Shown here piece by piece: positions 1 to 12,626 of a stretch of DNA of 64,000 bases. Source of the DNA: Romanomermis culicivorax (lineage: Eukaryota; Nematoda; Enoplea; Mermithida; Mermithidae); NCBI GenBank assembly GCA_963922205.1, contig CAWUHX010000021.1:930001-994000 (forward strand). Reading direction: 5' to 3'. The notes below the pieces were generated by a model, which was not told where the DNA came from, ran no database searches, and saw only the letters and a list, made by a program, of their open reading frames with translations. Positions within the stretch are counted from its first letter, which is position 1. Every line of letters begins with the position of its first letter. Made by a program: the position numbers and the translations under genes.

Positions 1-3000
1 CCTGGGCCTCAACGACTAGTTGTCTGTTCGCAAACGAGCACGCCTGGGCATACCACCTACCAATTGCCGTTGGCGTGATCGGAGCGAAGTCCAACTGAAG
101 AAAAATCATTAGGGTCACATACCTAATGGCCGTGAAGACGTCTGAGGCATCGTAGTCCTGAAGCCATCTGGGGATGAGAATTAAAATTATCCATTCCCAG
201 ATCTCCTCAGGGATGCGCTCTCCGTCGAACATAAATCCGCCTTGCATTTCGAATTGCTGGCGGTAATTTTCGTGAATCTCGGCCATGGCATCATTGACCA
301 TTCTGTAAATTATCGGCCGTTCTTGCCGATCAAAGGCGAAATAATTGGCGACCTCTGGATTTTCAAATGAGATCGGCCCAATTAAGCGCCTTTGTTCCCT
401 TTGCCACTCCCAATAATCAATCAGAGTTTCGGCCAATTGACCAGGAGTGACAAACTGCTGTGGTTCCCTTTCGGGTCTAGTAGCTACCACATTCAGCTTG
501 ACCTTCTTGATCAATTTCTCCTCCGATTCAAGATCGGGCTTCACCAATACGCTTCCCGCAGGTTTGCTACTTCTTGCGGTATAGCTGGAGGGCACGGATT
601 TACTTTTGCCAGAAGTAGTACTAACCTCTCCGCCGGTTTTCGATACCGTTCGCGTCTGAGTGTACGATGTTGTCGCAGTGGACCCTGTTGTCCTATCCGA
701 TTTTGTCTGGCCTATGGAGGTCTCCGTTCGCGTCTGACTTTTTGAAGTCTCCGTTCTCGTTTGACTCTTTGAAGTCTCCGATCTCGACTTTTGGCTCGTC
801 GAGTATTGTGGGGTCGTCGTTTCTTCGGCCGTATCGTAGGCGTCGTTTTCGGATCCGGTGGCGGCCGCTCCTTGTTGCTGCTGTCCCTGAGCTGCAAGTC
901 TGCGTCGCTTGGCCTTACCTATCCTCTTTCTTCGCCTTACCTTTTCCTTGGCTAGGTGTCGGATAAATTTTTCCGACATCCCTTCAGCTAACATCTGCTG
1001 AACTTTGTCTGGGGAATAAATTCCAGGAATACCTTCCTCGGCAATTCTTCCCCTCCGCATCAGCTCTGTCGCTGCAATGGCTGAATCTGAGCTATCGTCG
1101 GCTAGTGCCTGCTCCTTCAGCTTTCTTTGGATTGCCCTCTGACGCAGGAATTCCTGCTGCGTCAGCCTTCTCTGTTCCTGAATTTTGGCCTGTAAGGCCT
1201 CTTGCTTCGCTTGACGGTCATGATCCTTAGGATCTTTGGCCTTCACAGGTATCTCCTGGGATGCTTCCTGCATCTTCTCCAGTCTGACATCTATTCCCGA
1301 CATTTTAGTGACTGCTTCGTCAATTTGAGTCTGGATTTTTTCCTTCTCAAGAGCCTGTTTCTGAGTTTTGGCCTCCATCGCATCCTTATTCTCTGATGTC
1401 TGGCCCTCAGATTCGAGGATTTCACCCTCTTCTTCTTCTTCTACATCCTCCTCTGAACTGGACTCAGAGTCTGAATTCCGTATCTTCGGCAACAGCTGCT
1501 TTACTTTAGCCGGCAAAACAGCTGGTGCAGGAGGTACTGATTGCATTATGGTGACAACCTCTGGCACAGGCTCGGCCGGTTGTTGTACTTGCGGTACTTG
1601 AGTCGGCTGTGCCACCGCTGGTTGGATTGGCGGCGGCACCACGACAACTACTGCAGCTGCCTGCGTAGCAGCAGTGTCCAAAGCTGGTGTAGCTTTGACC
1701 ACTGGCGCTAGCGCCTGCGGCTGCGCTTTGACCTGTCCCGTCCCTCCGGCTTGCACCGTTTGGGAAGTTGAGGGACGATTTAGCGGTACCTTAGAAATTA
1801 ACTCACCGGCTGGGGTATATGTAAGTGTATACCCGGGCATTTCCGAAGCGATTGTTCTCTCCCGGAAGCTTTTGCTGACAAACTCCGGTCTGAGCTCGAG
1901 CGGATTTCTCGGTGCGTAGGTAATCGGGTAGTCGGTTGGCGATGCGTCTTCCGTCATGGGATACCGCAGTCCCGGCGTTAAAGTCTCGAAGCCTACGTAG
2001 TAAAAAGTTACATAGAAATAAGGATTTACCTTGTAGGCTCCGTCCTTCAATAACGATTTGTCGTCGCCAATTTGTAGAATCTCCTCGGCTTCTCGAAATC
2101 GTAGCGGGACAAAACCGAACCGATTCTGCCATGCGTATACCCCTTTTTTAGATGGAAAGCGGGGTTCCGACGGCGGTAGCGTCGCTGCCAATTCTAAATA
2201 GTAAGCCAGGCGGTCGCCTGACTTCCAGGACATTTTCTTTATCATTTCCTGGCCTTCTTTAGTATAACTATTTAGAAAGTTATAATTTAGCAGAGCGCTA
2301 GTTTCATAATCGCACTCCGCTCTGGAATGAGGCCATGCCAAATGATAAGCCAATGGCATAAATTTGCAGATGACCTCTAACTCTGGGAAGTTTCGCTCAT
2401 CCAGCATACCTGAAATCTTTGCCAAGTTTGGCGTGTAAAAATTGGTCTTGTAGGCCTGTCTATGGCCCTCGATACCCACTGGGTAGTGGTTATTAGAGGA
2501 AAACACCTCTTGTGGAATGGTATCGGGCTTCCCGGCTTGTTGCCAGTATAGCTTGGCGTTTTCGTACAACGTTAAAGAAATTTTCCCGTCTAAATCCCAG
2601 TAGGCTCCGCCTGACTTGAGATTTTCCAGGATATCTTTTGAAATATTTATCCAGTCTGGTATCTGGACGTCCTGGATTTCGTCGGGATCGCTATCTGTGG
2701 TGTATCCGTCGTCCTTCAGTGGTTTGTTATCTCTTGGAAGTAGTGGGTAGAAACCACTTGGCAACTGAACTCCCTGCGGACGGACTGGATTACACTCCGT
2801 GGGCGCGGTATAATAACCTGTGCTATTTCCCTGCATCTGTACCGCCCAACGGTTATACATCTCACACTTCATCATGTGATAGACCATGTTTGGTTGAACC
2901 TGGTCGGTTTCCATAACTGGGGTACCTAGCCCCATTTCTCGATTCACATTGCCCGGAATCATTAGATATTGTTGATAAAAATGGAGGGCAATGGTGTTGA

Positions 3001-4644
3001 TCTGTTTGGGATCCACCTTGTCATGGTCGAAAATCTGCATTTGCATAAGCAGTTGATCGGCCATGCCATAGTGAATGGCGGCAAACATGACCAATAAGGA
3101 GTAATATGCGTCTAGAGCGGCGTATCTGAGCTCTTCCGGCAATATACCCCTTTTTGCAAACCGATCACGGTTCGCTTTTAACGAAAAGTCATATTGGTAG
3201 GGGCCCACGTCTATCAAATAAAATTCCGTGAACAGTCCCTTTAACCGAAAGGTTTCGGGACATATACCTGTCTGAAAGCATTTCTTCTCCAGGTTCACTC
3301 CTACCATGGTGAGGGCGAAACGGTCTAAGTCAAAGTATCGACCTTTGGTCTTTCTTAGAAATTCCCGTAAGGGGACAGTTTTGTCCCTGTCCTTATTATC
3401 TCGCCCTGCGCCACAAACGTTATAGATACTCACCAGATCTTCCAGCACGGCATATCCGGCGAACAGCATGTCGGAGTTCAAGAAGTCGTGGAGGCTGGTC
3501 CACTCTTTGATCATCATCGACGTTGTATCAATAACGTAAGTTTGACCGTTCGTTAGCGCGATGCTGATATATCGGGCAAACTGTTTTCCCATTGGATTGT
3601 CGACCTCCCTTGTTTTGAACAAGGCGGCGACCTTATCCTGGTTGACTTTTTCAACGTCGAAACCACAAACTGGTTGTCCTCTGAAGATTGACACTTCTCG
3701 GATAAAATGGAGTACCTGGCTGACCTTCCCGATGTCTACCATTCGAGGTTCCTTGGGATTGGCCGGCCAGTACCCAAATGTGGCTTTAAACCACTGATCC
3801 AGTTCGTGGATTCGTACGGCCCGTTTGACGTTATAATCTAAACATAAAGTACTATTAATTTTAGTGTTTTATTCCCCTTTTTTCAGCGCATTTCTAGGGT
3901 CTATACTACACCAGCACCACAACACCAAGCGGGTTAAGTTTCGCAGAAAATTAAGTTTAGTGCAGGTTGTTAGGTGAGCCACTGATATACAAACATTGAG
4001 CTGGTAGGCAACTAACACCTTACCAAATCTTACCCTTGCTACCTCTATATGTTGGGGAGGGTAGACCTGATCCGATTGTCCACCACTTGATCGGACACCA
4101 ATCTCTGACCAGCTGCTTGAGCGACCAACTACGCTCCATTTATGGCGCTGTATTTACAATTTTTATAGCGCTCGAAATTGATAATTTTTAATGAATTTGA
4201 TATCGAAAAAGTGATATGATTTGATTTGATTTGAAAATAAATAATTTTTGATAAATTTTTTGAAATGATAAAACTTTAAACGGGCTGAACCCAAGGTTCT
4301 AGGTTTCCTTTGAATCGTATAGCTCTCGGTGGTATCAGGTATATTTCCAAATTGGAAATTCCCTGCTTGGCTTCGAGCTTCCGTTTCTCAGTACTCCCAT
4401 TTTTCGTTCCCTCTAAGTTCTAACCTCGTCTGCCCTTTGGGGCGCCGAGCTGGTCTTCCAGTGACTTCTGGGCATTACCTGCGGTTTCCAAGAATATTTG
4501 ATAAAAATAAGTTCGAAACTTACCGTCGATAAAGAAAAAACGGTTGTCTTGGCGGTGCTGGGCCCTGCCGTATTCAACGTGGCGCTCTGTGTGCGACCAC
4601 TCGCGCGTCGGAGCTTGTTGGCGGTTCCGCGCGCCCTTTCCCAT
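1..4644 (-). CDS. ORF2: DEDDy 3'-5' exonuclease-domain protein of the retrotransposon (spliced; 3' end outside window)
   Basis: Predicted join: exon 4524-4644 (40 codons plus 1 nt) and exon 3837 to below 1. The second frame is open for 1278 codons, to the window edge. Residues about 95-300 carry the family's motifs. Exo I is GFDVE (D101, E103). Exo II is in [11 protein letters not shown] (D174). Exo III is YAALD (Y279, D283). Together these give the D-E-D-D-Y set of RNase D, WRN-exonuclease and Egalitarian-type proteins. Then follow a long unassigned region, a Pro/Ala/Gln-rich linker (~750), an acidic run (~840), a probable coiled coil (~860-950), a basic cluster (~1005-1025), 9-residue repeats of TSKSQTRTE type (~1060-1090), and a conserved Trp-rich block (~1170-1280). 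The right copy indicates a total near 1500 residues with a Gly/Arg/Gln-rich tail. It sits where env lies in errantiviruses but has no envelope features. The catalytic set is intact; substrate unknown. Confidence 0.85.
3838..4523 (-). other. Predicted intron inside ORF2
   Basis: 686 bp. The donor GGTAAGT follows the codons for FFID at 4524, and the acceptor TTTAG precedes exon 2. Joining restores one frame, a split GAT codon. In the right copy the acceptor is kept but the donor has become TTAAGC. The intron is AT-rich with no other feature seen. Confidence 0.75.
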
Positions 4645-4710
4645 TTCTTTCCTTTTCGAAATTTTTGTTTTCGAATAATAAATTGATAAATTTATTAAAA
4701 ATTTTGAACG

Positions 4711-4722
4711 CTGAAAAAGTTT
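4711..4722 (-). other. Predicted 3' splice acceptor upstream of ORF2
   Basis: On the minus strand the spacer after gag-pol holds AACTTTTTCAG, a strong acceptor, 67 nt before the ORF2 ATG. The same site is kept in the decayed right copy (ATACTTTTTCAG ending near 40143). With the GTAAGT donors in the LTR this suggests that ORF2 is made from a spliced mRNA, as env is in gypsy. This is inferred; no transcript was seen. Confidence 0.5.
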
Positions 4723-5076
4723 AATTTAGCAGTTCTGCTAATTTCCTTTTTATCGCGGTTCGGGGAATATTTTACTTCTTCCTTCCGATGGAAGTTTAGA
4801 ATTCAGATAAGCGGGGCAGCTATAATTTGATTTTGAAAAAAAAATGAAAAATTTGAAAGTTAATTTTTTAGAAAAAATGTCAGAAATTTTTTGGGTTGTC
4901 ACTTTGGTCTAAAATTCCGAAGAATTTTTCCCAAAGTCTGAAATAAATATGAAAAATTTACAAAATTATTACGAATACTACATAAACGCGATAAATATTA
5001 CAACTTAATACAATTTTAATTAAAATTAGTACTTACACGCGCGAGATATGTACACAAAAATAAAAAAAAAAAAAAA

Positions 5077-8000
5077 TCAGCGCGAGATCGCGCATAGATT
5101 CGCCTTGAGCGAATTTTCAAATGATTTAATTTGAATCGGCGCTCCAGTTGTAACTGTTTGTGCCATATTGGAAAGTGACGTGTTTTCGTCACGTGGCGCG
5201 TCCTGATTGGCTCGCGCTATTCGCGGCAAGACCCTAGTGGTCTCGTAACGAAAATGTTTCAACCTGCTGATTGAAACAGTTTGGCGATTTAGCGGGTTGT
5301 CCCAATGTACAATGGTGACAACGTTCTCTGCTTCTCGCGAAATGTCCGTAACTATGAACGGACCGGACCATGGTAGTCCAAGTTTTTTCTGCTTATCTAC
5401 TTTGAGCAGAACCCAGTCCTTTTCTTTAAATCCATTTTGCTTGGATTTTTTATCGAAGTATTTCTTCGATTTTTCAGCAGCACTCTGGATATTTTTGGCA
5501 ATATCCTCGTAAAGGTTGACTAAATGATTGGTCAACACAAATTTGTATGCCTCAGCATTGCTGTCCGGCATTACAATATCGTATGCTTTCGATAAGTTTA
5601 ACCCGAAGGTTGCCTCGTGACCTCTAAGCAACGAAAATGGGGATTGCCCCGTGGCTGCATGTGGCGTAGCATTGTAAGCAAATACCACAGCTCTCAAGTA
5701 TCTTGGCCAGTTATCTTTTTCCTCGATGGCCACCTTTCTGAGCTGTTTGATGAGTGTCTGATTAAACCTTTCTACCATACCATTTCCTTGTGGATGGTAG
5801 GCTGTTGTAAAAATTTTTTGACACTCCAATAACTTGCAGATCTCCTTCATTAGATCTGAGGTAAAACAACCTCCTCTATCGCTGAGTAGTCTCCGTGGAG
5901 TCCCGTGCCTGAATACAATGGCTTGTAGAAAAGTATCTACAACGGTGCTAGCTGACTGATCCGGGATCAGTTCAGCTTCAACCCACTTTGTAAAATAGTC
6001 CTGAAAGACTATGACATACGGTCTCTTCTCACTGAGTGGAGAAATACCCACGATATCCACTGATACAATGTCAAAAGGACCTTGTGGAATAATTGGTATC
6101 AGTGGTGGAATTTCTGTGTTTCCCTGATTAGCCATTTGACAAACTGGACAAAACTTGATCCAGTGCCTGACATCCTTTCCAATTCCAGGCCACCAGAACC
6201 GTTTTTTAATCATAGCAAGGGTTCTTTTGAACCCTTGATGAGTCATCATTACGGCACCGTGGTACTGGTGCAAAGTATTGTCCCTAAGGCAGGATGGGAC
6301 GACCACTTGATCGTCCGACCCCTGTCCGGCTTCGCGGTATAACACTTCATTTTGGATATAAAATCCACTATGATACTTGGTTGTCCCATTTGGACCCAAT
6401 CTATCAAAGTATGGCTGTAATACCTGATCTTTTCTCTGCAAGAGGGCCATGAGATCATCTCTAATTAGCCCTTTTGGTAATTCATCTTCTTTGGGGTCTG
6501 CCAAAGTAAACTCTTGTTCCTTTTCTGGGTATAACCAGGTTACTCTTTTTTCCTTACCTTTGTCCTGGTTTCCCCTACTTACCTTATCTTTGACCTGATT
6601 GCCGTCAGGCTGGATCTGAGCCTGATTATTCTTGTCCGCTTCTTTCGCCATGCTCCTTGTAGTTACGGCATTTACCAAGTCTGCAGGCGAGTTTGATTCT
6701 GGATCACCCTCAGAATCTTCTGGGTAAATCTTGGTGAATCTCGGACTCATGTCAGTCCTCTGATTCTTCTTACCTTTTGGCTCCGGATGTAACGGAGTAC
6801 CGTCTTCAGGATTCCGATCTGTCAGAATTCTGAATCTCTTTACCAAATTGAGATGTTTTTTCTCTATAAGCTGTGCCTCAAGATCTTTCAGATTTTCGGA
6901 CTCTCGTTTATCCTTTGAGAACATGTGTTCCCATTTTGGCGGTATTTTTTCCGCTTGATCGTCTGGTTCATCCATCCTGGACAAAAAGTCTGCCATGGCA
7001 TTTTGTTTTCCAGGCACATACTCTAGTTTATGGTTGAACTGAGAGATGAACGAGTACCATCTCTTCAACTTACCATTGGTCATGGCATTGACCTTCATAG
7101 ATAATAAAGGTTTGTGATCAGTTCTTATGATCACCTTATGACCCACTAAGTAGTGCTTGTATAACTTCAAGCCATACACAATTGCCAAGCATTCCCTTTC
7201 CGTGGCTGACCACTTTTTCTCATCCGCTTTTAAAATTCTGCTATTATAAGCAATTACCCAGCGGTCTGACTTGGTCTCCTGGTAAAGGACTGCTCCTAGT
7301 GCCGTTCCGCTGGCATCTGTCTGAAGGACAAAGTCCGCAGACCCGTCCAAAACCGGATACCTAAGGAATGGCACTGACAATAGTGCTTCTTTCAGGCTCC
7401 TAAAAGCCTGATGGTGAACCTCCGTGACTTCCCAAACACAGTTCTTCCCAGTTAGTTTGTACAACGGTTCGGCGTGTTTAGCCAAACCCGGTATGAACTT
7501 TTTACACCACTGCAACATACCTAGAAACCTTTGCAGTTTGCGTTTAGACTCTGGGAATGGGAAATCATTTATAGCTTTGACCTTTTTCGGATCTGGGGAA
7601 ACTCCATCCGAATTTAAGATATGTCCTAAAAAATGAACTCTCTCAGGCAGGAATTCACACTTCTCCGGCTTCAAGGTCAAATGAGCCTTTCTTAGAGCTT
7701 GCAGGACTAGCTCTAGATTAACTAAGTGTTCCTCAAACGTATTTGAGAACACAATTATATCGTCTATATAGACTAGACAGATTTTCCAAACATATGGATG
7801 CAAAACTCTTTCCATCATACGCTGGAACTCGGCTGGCGCATTTTTTAGGCCAAAGGGCATGACTTTAAATTGATAAAGCCCTTCTTGGCATATGAAAGCA
7901 GTTTTTTCCTTGCTTTCCTCATCCATTGGCACTTGCCAATATCCTGATTTGAGATCTAGGGTAGTATAAAATTTGGCTTTACCTAAACAGTCTAGATAGT

Positions 8001-11000
8001 CATCCATTCTAGGAATGGGATACTTATCATCCTTGGTAACATCATTTATACCCCTAAAGTCCACTACTGGTCGCTTGGTACCATCCTTTTTACCTACAAG
8101 GAATAACGGAGCTGCCCAAGGCGACTTTGATGGCTCAATTACACCCTTCTTGAGCATATCTTGCACATGCTCACGAACATGTGGCCGTAAATTTATGGCA
8201 GTCCTGTGGTACCTTTTTGCCACAGGTGCTGCATCCCCTGTATTTATTTTACAGGTCAAATAGGGTGTAGTAGTTGGAGGATCACTGGGCAAGCTGAACA
8301 CGTCTCTATATTTTGCGAGACACCGTAAAGCTTGTTCCAATTGTTCAGATGGTATGTTGGATTTAGCTAGCATATTGTACAGGGCTTCCTTGAACTCTTT
8401 CTCATCCACTTGAGTCGAATCAGGTCTAGCCTGGACTGCACAAGTTTGCAGCTTCTCCAAATCCTCAAGTATCTTCCCCTTAAGTTGATCTTGGTTATCA
8501 GTATCACACAACACTGAATTAGTATAGCCAATTATTTGATTTCTTTTCAAATGGCATCCTGATCCTGTGTTGTTGGATACCATAACAACAAAATCATCTT
8601 TTGTACCATCTACTACGGTACTATCAATGTGGAACCTTTCTTCATTGTCTTCAGACTCTATTATGATTCCATTAAGGCGATTTTCGCCTACCTTATCCCA
8701 AAGCTTTGCTCTCAGAAGTATATCAGTACCACTAGGTAAGTAGATTGGATTCACACTCACCACTGGTACCGAAACCTTTAGCAGGCAAATCTTTGGCTGG
8801 TATTGGTCGGCGGCGCTCATTGTGGATTCCGCGGCGCTCGTGGTCATGACCTCTCCACAATTTGATTGGGGCTGGTCCGGCGTCACGTATATCCGTTGTT
8901 GACGGTTGTTGAGCATCATCGTCCTATTCCTGAAATCTATTATGGCTCCTACCTGAGGATGAGCCAAAAAGTCTGTTCCTACAATGACATTTTCACCTGC
9001 TTCAGGGATTACAATTGCTTTAACGGGGAACTGTCCACACAATGTATCCATCCTAAATTGGATATACCCATGGGCTTGGACTGTCTTACCGTTGGCTACA
9101 GTGACATTTAATATCCTCGGATATTCAGTGTAATCTGGGCCCAAAGTTTCTTTCAGAAACTTAGCCGACATGACAGTGCACTGAGCTCCTGTGTCAATTA
9201 AAGCCATTGTCTTACGACCTCCTATAACAACCTCAATGTGGAATGGGGCTGTTCTGGGGTACGTATCCAGCAAATGTTGTTCCTGGGGACTAGCTGGTGT
9301 GCCTCTCCTTATTACTTGTACTGATGGTACTACAGGTTGTGGTGCAATTGCATTCATTTGCACAATACTACCTAATACGACATTTGGGCAACTCACTCTC
9401 TGGTTTACTTCACCTAAAGGACTCATCTGAGATTGCCTTGCAACCATAACACTCGAATAATCCTTCTGAGGTGGCTGATTTGTGAACTGACCTTGTTGAA
9501 GAGTCTGAGTCGGACCCATAATAGCCTGTGGAGGCTGAGGATGCTGTAATGCAGCTTGCTGTTGGTATTGCTGCATCTGTTGGAACTGCTTCTGCAGCTC
9601 CTTCTGTTTTTTAAACTCCAGAAATTCATTATAATCTGAATTCTGTTGGTAACTCTCGTGGCTATCCTGATAACCTGAATAGCCTACATTATAAGCACCT
9701 CTGCCTCTGCTATTAAAGTTGGCATTTGGGTAACCTCCTCTACCTCTATAGTTACCTCGAGCAAAAGTGTTGAAGCCTCCCCTGTTGAAGGTAGGGAAGC
9801 TGGCTCTACCTCTGCTCCTGCGCTCGGACAATACTCTCAGTGTCCTGCAGTCTGCAGTATTATGTGTTATGTTCTTGTGGAACTCACACCATGGCTTTGT
9901 CGGATCTCGGGAAACTTGACCTCCCTGACTTGTACTAGGTATGGCCACATCAGACCGATTTTCCGTTTGCCTATTATCAACCTTTTGCTGGAGCTGGTCG
10001 AACCTTTCGACCAGTTGTACCATCTCTTTAGAGATTTTCAATAGAAGAGATTCTTTCTTACCTTTTTCGGTCTGAGCCCTAGGGGCTTCCCGAACTGGAA
10101 TCTCCTCTATTTCAGGAGAATCACTCCTTGACCTTTGGGTTTGTGTCTGTACCTGATTACCTACAGTTTGATATGGTTGCCGAAACCTTTGCCTCTGGCC
10201 TTGTTGATATCCTTCTGACTGGTTCATAGCAACTACGGCAATTTCAGGATCATGCCCACTAGGCATACCTACTTCATTAATTACTATAGGATCCTGTTGT
10301 GTACCCTTGGGTCCATATCTCTGAAAGGCATTCCTATACCTGCGTTCGATGTCATGAACTTCAACTGCTAGATCATACCAAGTTCTAAAGGTATGTTTTG
10401 AATTCTTAAGTTCAGACTGGAACGTGGGGTCACTCTTATAAATGAAGGTTTCAATGATCAGTCTCTGTTTAGACTGATAGTCCAAATCACCTTTAACTAG
10501 TTCCACTAATATACTGACCCTTTTTAAAAACTCTACGGCCTGTTCATTGGGTCTTTGTTGGATCTCAAACAACTCCCTGGTTAACATTTCCAGGTTACAC
10601 TCAGGTGCAAAGACATTAATAATGGCTCTCCTGGCCTCCCTATAGGTCATGTTGTCTCCTGCAACAGCCTTCGGTCTACCCTTAGAAAGCCTCAGCAGTG
10701 CTTCATACTTAGCTGATTCGGGTGTATCCCTACGGAATTCCCCTTCAAGTGCTGTTAAGAAGCTAAGCACCTGCTGATTTACCATACCCTCATCTAAAAG
10801 TTTGGGTAACACACCTTTAACGATATTCCTTACTACAATCTCTTGTGCCAAATTATTTGATGGCACTTCCCTCTGATCATAAGCTGCTGTTAACACTGGA
10901 TCAAGATCAGAGTTCAGGGATTGCAGCATAACCCTATTTGGATCTCGTTGAGGTGGTACACCTCCTTGATATGATGGCATATTGTCTTTGTCAAACCTGT

Positions 11001-11913
11001 AATCCCTATATGGGAAACATGCCAATTGATCTGGTCTAAGGGTATTTGGATCAACTATATTTCCTCTACCATCATAGACCACTCTAGTTAAAGTTGGATG
11101 CTGCGGAGCTATCTGATTTTGATTCCTGAAGTCTGCCGATTGCTCAGCTCCTTCGAACCGAAGATCTCTAGCTGGACCTCTCCAACTTTTGGGCTCAAAG
11201 TTAAGCCTTTGCCCTTCATCAATATCAGGCCTATTACTAGGCCCTGCGCCTGCATTTATTTCAGCAGCGAGACGGTTGTCTCTTTCTGCACCCCTATTAC
11301 ATGGTCTAACCTGTCTATCCGGCTCCTGTCGGCGCCTGTCGGCTTCCCTTTTGTTGTCCTCTGTGGCGGCATTCGCGATTATGTCGAACAAGGCTTCGAC
11401 GGTCCCTTTCAACTCGCGTAGCTGCGTCGCCAACTCCTGATTGGACATCTCGGGAGCTCTTTCCTGCGGTTGGAATCGCTCTTGTTCCTGGGGAATCCTC
11501 TCTAATCTTTGATCGATTTCGGGGTCCCTTTCTTCGAAATTTGGTCGAATTTCGGGCGTAACGACGTCCCTTTTTGGTCCTGCTAATTCGACCTTTGGCG
11601 GTGGTGACCTTTTGAAATTTTGCTGCGGCGGTCCATCGGCGTCTGGGTTCGGATTCGCCGGGCCTGCCTCCTGCGGATCGATGGCAATCGCTGGCGGTCG
11701 GTCAATTGGTACGCCTGCATCTTGAGGCGTAAAATGCATTGCATTTTGTTGCAATGGTTGAACCCTCGCGGGAGTTTGATCTGGGATCACTGGGTCCGGA
11801 GCAGCCTGCCGTTGCTGATCTCCGTCTCCCAAATTGACTAGATTCCCAGCACTCGCCACTCTGGGTGGTGATCTACTTAAAGTATTACCTCTCGGTATCC
11901 TTTCATTAGGCAT
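5077..11913 (-). CDS. Gag-Pol polyprotein, 2278 residues
   Basis: One uninterrupted ORF. Gag: Pro/Gln-rich N-terminus, a helical capsid-like region about 355-540, then a C-H-H-C zinc knuckle (C676, H679, H684, C689) and an Arg/Gly-rich stretch about 700-740. Pol: aspartic protease with DTGA at 907-910; reverse transcriptase with YIDD at 1382-1385; RNase H beginning at D1533 (QTDASG); a charged linker about 1650-1815; integrase zinc finger H1885, H1892, C1922, C1925; DDE core D1953, D2012, E2048 (spacing 58 and 35); and a GPF motif at 2184-2186. There is no chromodomain and no gag/pol frameshift. The frame upstream of this ATG stays open and is conserved for 24 codons in the right copy, which begins at an ATG where this copy has ACG. 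The N-terminus is therefore uncertain. Confidence 0.97.
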   Translation of the reverse strand: MPNERIPRGNTLSRSPPRVASAGNLVNLGDGDQQRQAAPDPVIPDQTPARVQPLQQNAMHFTPQDAGVPIDRPPAIAIDPQEAGPANPNPDADGPPQQNFKRSPPPKVELAGPKRDVVTPEIRPNFEERDPEIDQRLERIPQEQERFQPQERAPEMSNQELATQLRELKGTVEALFDIIANAATEDNKREADRRRQEPDRQVRPCNRGAERDNRLAAEINAGAGPSNRPDIDEGQRLNFEPKSWRGPARDLRFEGAEQSADFRNQNQIAPQHPTLTRVVYDGRGNIVDPNTLRPDQLACFPYRDYRFDKDNMPSYQGGVPPQRDPNRVMLQSLNSDLDPVLTAAYDQREVPSNNLAQEIVVRNIVKGVLPKLLDEGMVNQQVLSFLTALEGEFRRDTPESAKYEALLRLSKGRPKAVAGDNMTYREARRAIINVFAPECNLEMLTRELFEIQQRPNEQAVEFLKRVSILVELVKGDLDYQSKQRLIIETFIYKSDPTFQSELKNSKHTFRTWYDLAVEVHDIERRYRNAFQRYGPKGTQQDPIVINEVGMPSGHDPEIAVVAMNQSEGYQQGQRQRFRQPYQTVGNQVQTQTQRSRSDSPEIEEIPVREAPRAQTEKGKKESLLLKISKEMVQLVERFDQLQQKVDNRQTENRSDVAIPSTSQGGQVSRDPTKPWCEFHKNITHNTADCRTLRVLSERRSRGRASFPTFNRGGFNTFARGNYRGRGGYPNANFNSRGRGAYNVGYSGYQDSHESYQQNSDYNEFLEFKKQKELQKQFQQMQQYQQQAALQHPQPPQAIMGPTQTLQQGQFTNQPPQKDYSSVMVARQSQMSPLGEVNQRVSCPNVVLGSIVQMNAIAPQPVVPSVQVIRRGTPASPQEQHLLDTYPRTAPFHIEVVIGGRKTMALIDTGAQCTVMSAKFLKETLGPDYTEYPRILNVTVANGKTVQAHGYIQFRMDTLCGQFPVKAIVIPEAGENVIVGTDFLAHPQVGAIIDFRNRTMMLNNRQQRIYVTPDQPQSNCGEVMTTSAAESTMSAADQYQPKICLLKVSVPVVSVNPIYLPSGTDILLRAKLWDKVGENRLNGIIIESEDNEERFHIDSTVVDGTKDDFVVMVSNNTGSGCHLKRNQIIGYTNSVLCDTDNQDQLKGKILEDLEKLQTCAVQARPDSTQVDEKEFKEALYNMLAKSNIPSEQLEQALRCLAKYRDVFSLPSDPPTTTPYLTCKINTGDAAPVAKRYHRTAINLRPHVREHVQDMLKKGVIEPSKSPWAAPLFLVGKKDGTKRPVVDFRGINDVTKDDKYPIPRMDDYLDCLGKAKFYTTLDLKSGYWQVPMDEESKEKTAFICQEGLYQFKVMPFGLKNAPAEFQRMMERVLHPYVWKICLVYIDDIIVFSNTFEEHLVNLELVLQALRKAHLTLKPEKCEFLPERVHFLGHILNSDGVSPDPKKVKAINDFPFPESKRKLQRFLGMLQWCKKFIPGLAKHAEPLYKLTGKNCVWEVTEVHHQAFRSLKEALLSVPFLRYPVLDGSADFVLQTDASGTALGAVLYQETKSDRWVIAYNSRILKADEKKWSATERECLAIVYGLKLYKHYLVGHKVIIRTDHKPLLSMKVNAMTNGKLKRWYSFISQFNHKLEYVPGKQNAMADFLSRMDEPDDQAEKIPPKWEHMFSKDKRESENLKDLEAQLIEKKHLNLVKRFRILTDRNPEDGTPLHPEPKGKKNQRTDMSPRFTKIYPEDSEGDPESNSPADLVNAVTTRSMAKEADKNNQAQIQPDGNQVKDKVSRGNQDKGKEKRVTWLYPEKEQEFTLADPKEDELPKGLIRDDLMALLQRKDQVLQPYFDRLGPNGTTKYHSGFYIQNEVLYREAGQGSDDQVVVPSCLRDNTLHQYHGAVMMTHQGFKRTLAMIKKRFWWPGIGKDVRHWIKFCPVCQMANQGNTEIPPLIPIIPQGPFDIVSVDIVGISPLSEKRPYVIVFQDYFTKWVEAELIPDQSASTVVDTFLQAIVFRHGTPRRLLSDRGGCFTSDLMKEICKLLECQKIFTTAYHPQGNGMVERFNQTLIKQLRKVAIEEKDNWPRYLRAVVFAYNATPHAATGQSPFSLLRGHEATFGLNLSKAYDIVMPDSNAEAYKFVLTNHLVNLYEDIAKNIQSAAEKSKKYFDKKSKQNGFKEKDWVLLKVDKQKKLGLPWSGPFIVTDISREAENVVTIVHWDNPLNRQTVSISRLKHFRYETTRVLPRIARANQDAPRDENTSLSNMAQTVTTGAPIQIKSFENSLKANLCAISR

Positions 11914-11990
11914 TTTAAATCCTGCTAACTTTCTGTAGAAACCTGGAGGATTTTCTTTTCTCCTAGTCTGACTACGAAGTTCCGTGGTAA

Positions 11991-12007
11991 GGAGTTAAAA
12001 GCCACCA
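11991..12007 (-). other. Primer binding site (putative)
   Basis: Two bases after the LTR end comes TGGTGGCTTTTAACTCC. It starts with the TGG expected opposite a tRNA CCA end and is identical in the right copy (39261-39277). I cannot assign the tRNA species. Confidence 0.6.
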
Positions 12008-12009
12008 CT

Positions 12010-12626
12010 TGTTGTGCAGGTCTTTCCTTAAGAGGCGTAAGAAAAGATTGGGTCTGAACTGACCTGTTAGAACTGATACCTTGGCTAAGCCTCGGTGATC
12101 TGTGCAACAGTCCGTTTGTCCCCAGACCTACAACAACAAAGATAAACTTTGTGCTAAATACGGGGGCCTTACCAAAGACCTCCGCAGTCTCCTAGATGAG
12201 ACAAGGAATCCCCTCAGGGATAAACTTACTTGGGTATAACCCGAAAGGGGTTTCCCAAAACTTACTTGATGTAAGCCGGCGCCTGGGCCTCTGGCCCTCC
12301 GCCTTCGTCGATGCGAATTATCTAAACAAATAACCGAATATATTAAGCAATAAATCCGACGAAATATGTAAAACGAATGTGGGTACACCACAGTAGAATA
12401 CTCATAAACAAAAGACGTTGCTGGGAAAATTATATTTAGGGACGCCAGCAAATAACACCAAAAATATAATAAAAAACGTGAATGTAGTGAAGAATGATTT
12501 CACTTTCATTTTTCGTCTTTCTTTGGCGCTCCATTCTATGCAAATGTCTGCGCCGCTGGTCGTCCCTGTCGTCGATTTGCATGTCGATTTCCCCACACGA
12601 AATTGGCATCAACAGGGTGCCCAACA
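12010..12626 (-). repeat. 5' LTR of left retrotransposon copy
   Basis: 617 bp, starting TGTTGGGCACC and ending CTGCACAACA, so the ends form the inverted pair TGTTG/CAACA. The boundaries were fixed by alignment with the LTRs at 38678, 46174 and 63552, which share start, end and central blocks such as GGCCCAGGCGCC. It contains two perfect GTAAGT donor-like sites on the minus strand (G at 12265 and 12229) and a late pyrimidine-rich TTGTTGTTGTAG. This resembles a leader donor/acceptor set. Confidence 0.9.

Larger units (their letters stand above)
1..12626 (-). mobile_element. Ty3/gypsy-type LTR retrotransposon, left copy (3' part outside window)
   Basis: The element reads leftward. In order it has an LTR (12010-12626), a primer-binding-like site, a single gag-pol ORF (5077-11913), a 366-bp spacer, and a second spliced ORF that runs off base 1. 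Order within pol is protease, reverse transcriptase, RNase H, integrase, which is the Ty3/gypsy (Metaviridae) order. Both ORFs are free of stops, so this copy looks recent and potentially functional. Comparison with the copy at 38678-47160 predicts about 2 kb more beyond the window (end of ORF2, 3' region, second LTR). It lies on the same strand as the receptor gene, beyond that gene's 3' end. Confidence 0.93.

Noticed and set aside
392..966. Plus-strand ORFs over the left end of the window
   Set aside because: Antisense shadows of retrotransposon ORF2, whose minus frame is open throughout and conserved with the copy at 40212-45493.
1..4644. ORF2 as an env gene
   Set aside because: No signal peptide, furin-type site, fusion peptide or membrane anchor; the catalytic exonuclease motifs explain it better.
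12060..12265. True intron inside the LTR leader
   Set aside because: Donor and pyrimidine-rich acceptor motifs are present, but the spacing is only about 100-200 nt and nothing in the sequence proves splicing; left as a hypothesis.
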